Shown: in pieces, positions 21,295-24,571 of the stretch
Position numbering within the stretch: position 1 is the stretch's first letter
How the letters are laid out: each line of letters begins with the position of its first letter
Assembly (NCBI GenBank): GCA_002751075.1
Contig: NAOQ01000373.1
Coordinates: 18,058-42,628 of the forward strand
Length of the DNA: 24,571 nt
Origin: Ichthyophonus hoferi
Lineage: Eukaryota > Opisthokonta > Ichthyosporea > Ichthyophonida > Ichthyophonidae
Reading direction: 5' to 3'
Translations under genes and position numbers: made by a program
Notes under the pieces: generated by a model
Database searches by the model: none
What the model was told of the DNA's origin: nothing
Seen by the model: only the letters and a program-made list of their open reading frames with translations

Positions 21295-22738
21295 TAATAA
21301 TAATAGTTGCATAATATATAGTATAATATAATTGATTACAATTCAATACAAGACGAAACAATTAAATACACAATGCAATGTAATTAAAACATAATACAAT
21401 ACTATACATTACAATGCAATGTAATACTACACAATGTAAGCTAACACAATGCCACCAGCTGTGGTATTAACCTCCAAGCTCTGTCCCAAGAATATGGAGT
21501 CTACAGTATATGCATTATTGGCTGGGTTCCAAAATTTTGGGCAGGTAATGCAATCCATAGCGTGTTTTAAATTTATATAATGTAATCTGTTAGACATAGC
21601 AACTAATATTACTTTAACATGTTATATTATCAGTATATGTTGTGTGATTGGAGAAGGCTTTTTAAATTGTTCAATCTGGGTTTTTTTAAGTTTGCTATTG
21701 TAATTACTGGACTTTATCACATTTATTATTGTTTTCTAGTGTATGTATTGTGTATATTGTATATTGTGTATATACTGTGTATATTACTGTTTTGTATTAT
21801 TAATAGTATGTATTACGTTTGTAACTTACATGGTTTATATTGTATATCAGCTGTATTAACGAAAATGTTTATAATATGAATATCACTTGATCTCACGTAA
21901 TATTTATAATTTTAATATCGTTTATAAGAGTTAAATACTAATATCAGTTATAATCCATTTATTATATGAGCATACATTAATGTATATACACATGCAAGTC
22001 AGTTAAACTAACATATATACACTATACAACACATACTTTCCCTTACAGACAGTATCCAAGTCTCTGGGAGTATATATGATGGATTTATTTAGCATTAAAA
22101 CAACAGTACCGTGTAACTTTAATAATCTTACATATATGATCTTATTGTGCCATATGATATTGCCTTTATTGCATATCCCATTGACTTTTATACTAATACC
22201 AAAGGTATGTGTATATGTACGTTAATAACAATAACACTATTACTACCTTTATTGCTATTGCTATTACTATTTCTAATGCTATTATCATTACTACTATTAC
22301 TATAACTATTGCTATTGCTATTGCTATTGCTATTACTATTACTATTATTATTACTATTTCAATTTCTATTTCTATTTCTATTTCTATTACTATTACTATT
22401 AATATTACTATTATTATTACCATTACTATTAATATTAATATTAATATTGTCATTACTATTACTATTACTATTATCTTTATCTCTACACATAATCTAACAT
22501 ATTCTTAACTACTTCTTAATATCCACAGGCTAAACTAACAGACACTGTAATTTGCGAAGAAACAAAATCTAAAAAGATACAAGACCATGAAATTTCAGGA
22601 AAAAATGATGATGGGCATGAACATATGGAAATGCAGAGTTTAATAGAGCCCGAAGAGTCAGTATGGTCCATTGAGAGTGTTGCTTTAAATAACACTGTCC
22701 AATCATTAGAGGGAGAAGGAAGTGTACCCGTAGTTTAA
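13656..22738 (+). CDS. Folate-biopterin (BT1/FBT) family membrane transporter, complete, 13 exons
   Basis: Exons: 13656-13717, 14436-14501, 14568-14720, 15272-15567, 16783-17043, 18433-18612, 19259-19417, 19789-19994, 20336-20392, 21132-21159, 21459-21544, 22049-22204, 22529-22738; 1,920 coding bases, about 639 residues, frame kept throughout. The family marks are LTPWAIKALMGAISD (about residues 145-160), VDLLCEGKYAELM (about 218-230), VGPLAD, SGAVDYYYTA followed by CVPNGPNFDYTYY, and LCPKNMESTVYALLAGFQNFG. These match the major-facilitator-related FBT family (folate/biopterin carriers of trypanosomatids and plastid folate carriers; some members move other substrates). About a dozen hydrophobic segments run from exon 4 to exon 12. 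The tails are hydrophilic: an acidic N-terminus (MEERLLSEGGSPEEPD) and an acidic C-terminus. The substrate cannot be read from the sequence. The start of exon 3 is the least certain boundary, since other phase-compatible acceptors exist there. Confidence 0.9.
13836..14180 (+). repeat. Degenerate AGTATGTATGAT minisatellite in BT1 intron 1
   Basis: About 340 bases of TATGATAGTA variants include several AGTATGTATGAT units and a GTAT/GTAG tract at 14062-14092. It is the same unit and the same strand as the array at 6685-6936. Confidence 0.8.
14891..15190 (+). repeat. Diverged 150-base tandem duplication in BT1 intron 3
   Basis: Two copies lie exactly 150 bases apart. TAATTAAATA at 14951 and 15101 anchors them, CAATG.TAGTA stands on the left, and GTA.CCAAT.GGATAA.AGAG.TAAA on the right. 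Copies are about two-thirds identical with one single-base indel, so the duplication is old. Confidence 0.7.
15272..15567 (+). CDS. BT1 transporter exon 4: first membrane segments and LTPWAIKALMGAISD motif
   Basis: This is the longest exon of the transporter gene. It encodes RFVIMLFSAYFGIKG, a first membrane helix with the family's Y-G-KG pattern. LTPWAIKALMGAISD follows; it is the family's first cytoplasmic loop and the counterpart of the major-facilitator motif A. The exon ends in a further helix, YYILFAALFGTAAFILLA. The acceptor is caag at 15271 and the donor G|GTAGGT at 15568. Joining to exon 5 needs the cccacag acceptor at 16782, not the taacag 22 bases before it, because only the former keeps the frame. 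Confidence 0.88.
16533..16645 (+). repeat. 20-base minisatellite CCTATATACACACTATACTA
   Basis: Four to five copies of the 20-mer with few changes lie near the 3' end of BT1 intron 4. CATA steps precede it at 16448-16470. Confidence 0.85.
17044..18432 (+). other. BT1 intron 5 (largest intron)
   Basis: This 1,389-base intron has donor G|GTAAAT and acceptor atacag. It holds a T-rich stretch (17400-17550), ATT and TATAATG-like degenerate repeats (17690-17870), a less AT-rich patch at 18105-18205 and CATA microsatellite at 18320-18395. The patch does not contain a missing exon: exons 5 and 6 already join into the expected family sequence. Confidence 0.75.
18655..19135 (+). repeat. Higher-order 25-base minisatellite built of pentamers
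   Basis: About 480 bases of TAATG, TAGTG and TAATA pentamers are arranged in 25-base units and fill most of BT1 intron 6. The centre is the most regular; the right side decays. It gives long false open frames on the minus strand. Confidence 0.85.
19172..19252 (+). repeat. AT and CATA microsatellite before exon 7
   Basis: An AT run and then CATA repeats end six bases before the atatatag acceptor of BT1 exon 7. Confidence 0.9.
19666..19732 (+). repeat. CATA/ACGTACAT microsatellite before exon 8
   Basis: CATACATA steps near the 3' end of BT1 intron 7 are followed by a C/T-rich tract and the caatacag acceptor at 19788. Confidence 0.9.
19991..20145 (+). repeat. 33-base minisatellite that includes the exon 8 splice donor
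   Basis: Units start at 19991 (34 bases), 20025, 20058, 20091 (33 bases each) and 20124 (partial). Each begins TA.GGT.GTAG or a close variant and ends in a TTTGTG..TGTA block. The first unit contains the last coding bases AAT AAG and the donor GTGAGT. The array therefore overlaps the exon edge. Confidence 0.85.
20411..20532 (+). repeat. 40-base minisatellite in BT1 intron 9
   Basis: Three clear units (20411-20452, 20453-20492, 20493-20532) each carry TACT.ATTGGT.T near the front and TTCAC.AAT at the end. More decayed copies continue to about 20690. Confidence 0.8.
21014..21117 (+). promoter_or_regulatory. Extended polypyrimidine tract before the microexon
   Basis: About 100 bases are overwhelmingly C and T, with runs such as CTCTCTCTATCCCTCTCTCCC, and lead into tctgcag at 21131. 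This is far longer than the tracts at the other introns here. It sits directly before the shortest exon, where strong 3' splice-site recognition would be useful. Confidence 0.6.
21132..21159 (+). CDS. BT1 transporter exon 10, a 28-base microexon
   Basis: The microexon encodes VAVMLDFMP plus the first base of a glycine codon. It lies between acceptor ctgcag and donor G|GTAGGT and links exon 9 (ending YNIIFQ) in phase 0 to exon 11 (AVVLTSKLCPK) in phase 1. The residues restore the family pattern of a helix running into LCP, so it is needed for a sensible protein. A very long pyrimidine-rich tract precedes it (21014-21117), which may help its definition. Confidence 0.85.
21257..21303 (+). repeat. 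AAT trinucleotide microsatellite
   Basis: AAT repeats in BT1 intron 10, preceding an ACAATGCAATGTAAT direct repeat at 21370-21384 and 21411-21425. Confidence 0.9.
22230..22482 (+). repeat. CTATTR/CTATTT hexanucleotide array with homogeneous blocks
   Basis: About 250 bases in BT1 intron 12 have blocks of CTATTG, then CTATTA, then CTATTT, then CTATTA again. The order suggests successive local expansions of variant units. It is open in several frames by composition only. Confidence 0.9.
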
Positions 22739-23551
22739 TCAGAGATGTATACATATAGATGTGTGTATATATGAATGTATATTAGTATAAATGCATGTAT
22801 GTATGCATGCATGTATGTATGTATGTATGTATGTATATATATATATATATGTGTGTATGTATGCATATAGATATGTGTATATACATATAAGGCTATAAAG
22901 ATAATCAGTAACCTAACCATATATTCATTAGCAGCTGTAAGGTTTGGTCTAATTAGATTGCTTAAACTGATTGGCTCTGGAAGCCGATCTTAAAATAGAA
23001 TAAAACAGAAAGAGTAAATAATATGACATGGATCAATATATATATATATATATACATATATAAAGGTATCAAAATAAAACCGGAAAACTATTGTTAGGTA
23101 TAGTACAATACAATATTATAAAGTAAAATATAATTATAAAGTTATCTATCCAGTACCATATACAAATAGAATTTAAATGAATAGTGGATATTGAAATATA
23201 ATACATTGTACAACTATAAAACATGACCAGATTAATGCGATGCATCAAAAAAATTTAAAACCTCGGATCATGTGACCGAATAAAAATCTTATACATCACA
23301 AAACCTTGACACGCTATTGGTGTACAATTTTTAATTTTTTAAAATGTATAATAGCCGATTCCCACCAAATCGACTGCCAAAGATTCGAGCCATTTCACAG
23401 GTCTGTTAATATTACCAACACTCTTCAATTCCATATTAACCAATACCCTTCAAGGTATCAAATTAATTCTGAGTCAATAATATTTTTGATGCCACTGCAC
23501 TACATATTACAACGTCATAACTTTCCTAGTATGGTAATGATGACGTGGTGT
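22739..23551. other. Intergenic spacer between convergent genes
   Basis: This 3' ends region of about 810 bases lies between the BT1 stop at 22738 and the stop of the minus-strand gene at 23552. It begins with a GTAT/TATGCATG microsatellite (22790-22860), then AT-rich DNA with an AATAAAA near 23073 that could serve as the BT1 polyadenylation signal. No defensible exon was seen. Confidence 0.5.
22790..22860 (+). repeat. GTAT/GCAT microsatellite after the BT1 stop
   Basis: TATGTATGCATG steps and a short AT run lie 50-120 bases after the BT1 stop codon, probably in its 3' untranslated region. Confidence 0.85.
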
Positions 23552-24443
23552 TTATGGGTCCGCCAAACTGGCCTCCAGGGCTACTCTTAATTCTAATTCC
23601 TCTCTATCTTGTGGCGTCATTTCTTGTTTACTCATCTGCATCAACCAATCAACTTGCTCCTTCTCTGACATCGTCTGATTACCCGCCAATAAAATGATGG
23701 GTGTGAATTTAGTAATTTTTAACGATCGTAGACGATTGGTAAATAATTGAATTTAAAAATATTTGCTATGGTGCATTGTGTAATAAAAAAATACTTACAT
23801 ATTCTATAAAATTTATAAGTACGGTTTAAAATTTTCATCAGGAACCAAGTTTGATTGTTTTCTATTGGTAGTTTCATTTAAAATTGGCTATATATTGCAT
23901 AGTGGATAGTAATAATTATTTAGAAATATAATTATTTCATTGATTTAAATTTTAATACTAATATATGACTGGGTATGGATATTCACTGGCATGCTAGTAC
24001 CAATTTTATTGGTTTACATGATATCAAAACAGTGTTAATAATAAAATACCGAGTGATTTAGAACCAATAAAAGCAGTCAAATTAATACCAGGAATTACCT
24101 GTTTTGCATATGCACCAGTATTGATAATAATAAGAATATGATATATTAGGGGGGTTTATAGTAATTCTCGTTCACAATATATATATATATATATCTGTGT
24201 GTGTGTGTTTGTAAATTGTATTATACCTTAGAATATTTACGAGGGAAGGGGGTTTAAAATAATTTTAAATTGTAATATATATGTGTGTGAACTGCACTCT
24301 ACCTTGAGAGGTTTAGGGGGCTTCATCGTCTGCTTAGTGTCAGGTAACTGGGTGGTAGGACGGAAGGGAATGGCTGTAGGTAGCTGACGGCGGGCAAACG
24401 GATCAGAGAATCCTCCCCCGTCCTGTCCAGTGGGCACTTTCAT
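23552..24443 (-). CDS. Small protein or protein C-terminus with tandem UIM-like motifs
   Basis: Exons are 24443-24303 (47 codons) and 23674-23552 (40 codons plus TAA), phase 0, donor AAG|GTAGAG, acceptor tcag, intron 628 bases; 87 residues if the ATG at 24443 is the start. The first exon is proline-rich and contains GFSDPFARRQLPTAI. The second contains LMQMSKQEM and EELELRVALEASLAD. The latter fits the ubiquitin-interacting motif (acidic run, A-L-x-x-S-L, acidic end), and the pair resembles the tandem UIMs of ataxin-3-like proteins, with the first motif degenerate. An acag lies two bases before the ATG (aaacag|tt), so this may be an internal exon of a longer gene extending off the right edge. 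DPFARRQ also recalls a short segment of RTF1, but that is too little to name it. Role inferred: ubiquitin binding. Confidence 0.6.
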
Positions 24444-24505
24444 AACTGTTTATGTTTATATGTAGGTGCGTGAGGTGAGGGTAGTGTAATAATATCTAAA
24501 TGAGC

Positions 24506-24506
<1 letters not shown>

Positions 24507-24571
<65 letters not shown>
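24507..24571 (+). repeat. AAT trinucleotide microsatellite at the right edge
   Basis: About 21 uninterrupted AAT copies continue off the window. Confidence 0.95.

Noticed and set aside
22193-22508. Open frames on both strands reading as I/T/A or L runs
   Set aside because: They come from the CTATTR hexanucleotide array; no real protein has this pattern.
23306-23590. Plus-strand open frame of 94 codons
   Set aside because: It overlaps the last exon of the minus-strand gene and the spacer, has no splice or family support, and shows no recognisable motif.
1-24571. Transposons, retroelements, virus-like elements or CRISPR arrays
   Set aside because: I found no transposase, polymerase, capsid or envelope motifs, no terminal repeats with target duplications, and no spacer-repeat array.

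Overview
This window is nuclear DNA from an AT-rich, intron-dense eukaryote. Genes are split by GT-AG introns of about 66 to 1,400 bases. The introns are loaded with micro- and minisatellites, and all three visible stop codons are TAA. Gene content (an INO80-type chromatin remodeller and a 13-exon transporter of the folate-biopterin/BT1 family) points to a protist or alga rather than a fungus or animal. I cannot name the lineage from the sequence alone.

Layout. (1) From 9084 leftward to the edge on the minus strand lies the N-terminal part of an INO80-like ATPase: 11 exons, about 845 residues, ending inside the DBINO domain. The ATPase core is off the left edge. (2) 9085-10166 is a divergent intergenic promoter region. 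(3) 10167-12778, plus strand, is a tentative four-exon gene for a protein of about 145 residues that I do not recognise; its exons chain in phase and a TATA-like box lies upstream. (4) 13656-22738, plus strand, is a complete BT1/folate-biopterin transporter gene (about 639 residues). (5) 23552-24443, minus strand, is a short gene or gene end with a C-terminal tandem ubiquitin-interacting-motif-like module; it converges on the BT1 gene. (6) 24507-24571 is an AAT microsatellite running off the right edge.

The genes do not form an obvious pathway: one is a nuclear chromatin factor, one a membrane transporter, one possibly ubiquitin-binding and one unknown. The most notable non-gene signals are: a 33-base minisatellite whose first unit contains a real 5' splice site; GTAT/ATAC microsatellites that sit against splice sites in an orientation matching the splice consensus; a probable GC-AG intron; a general excess of CCAAT/ATTGG pentamers; and a pair of dispersed repeat copies that differ only by C-to-T and G-to-A changes. 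I saw no transposase, reverse transcriptase, capsid, envelope, CRISPR or rRNA sequence. Exon boundaries were inferred by eye from splice motifs and phase continuity, without transcripts.
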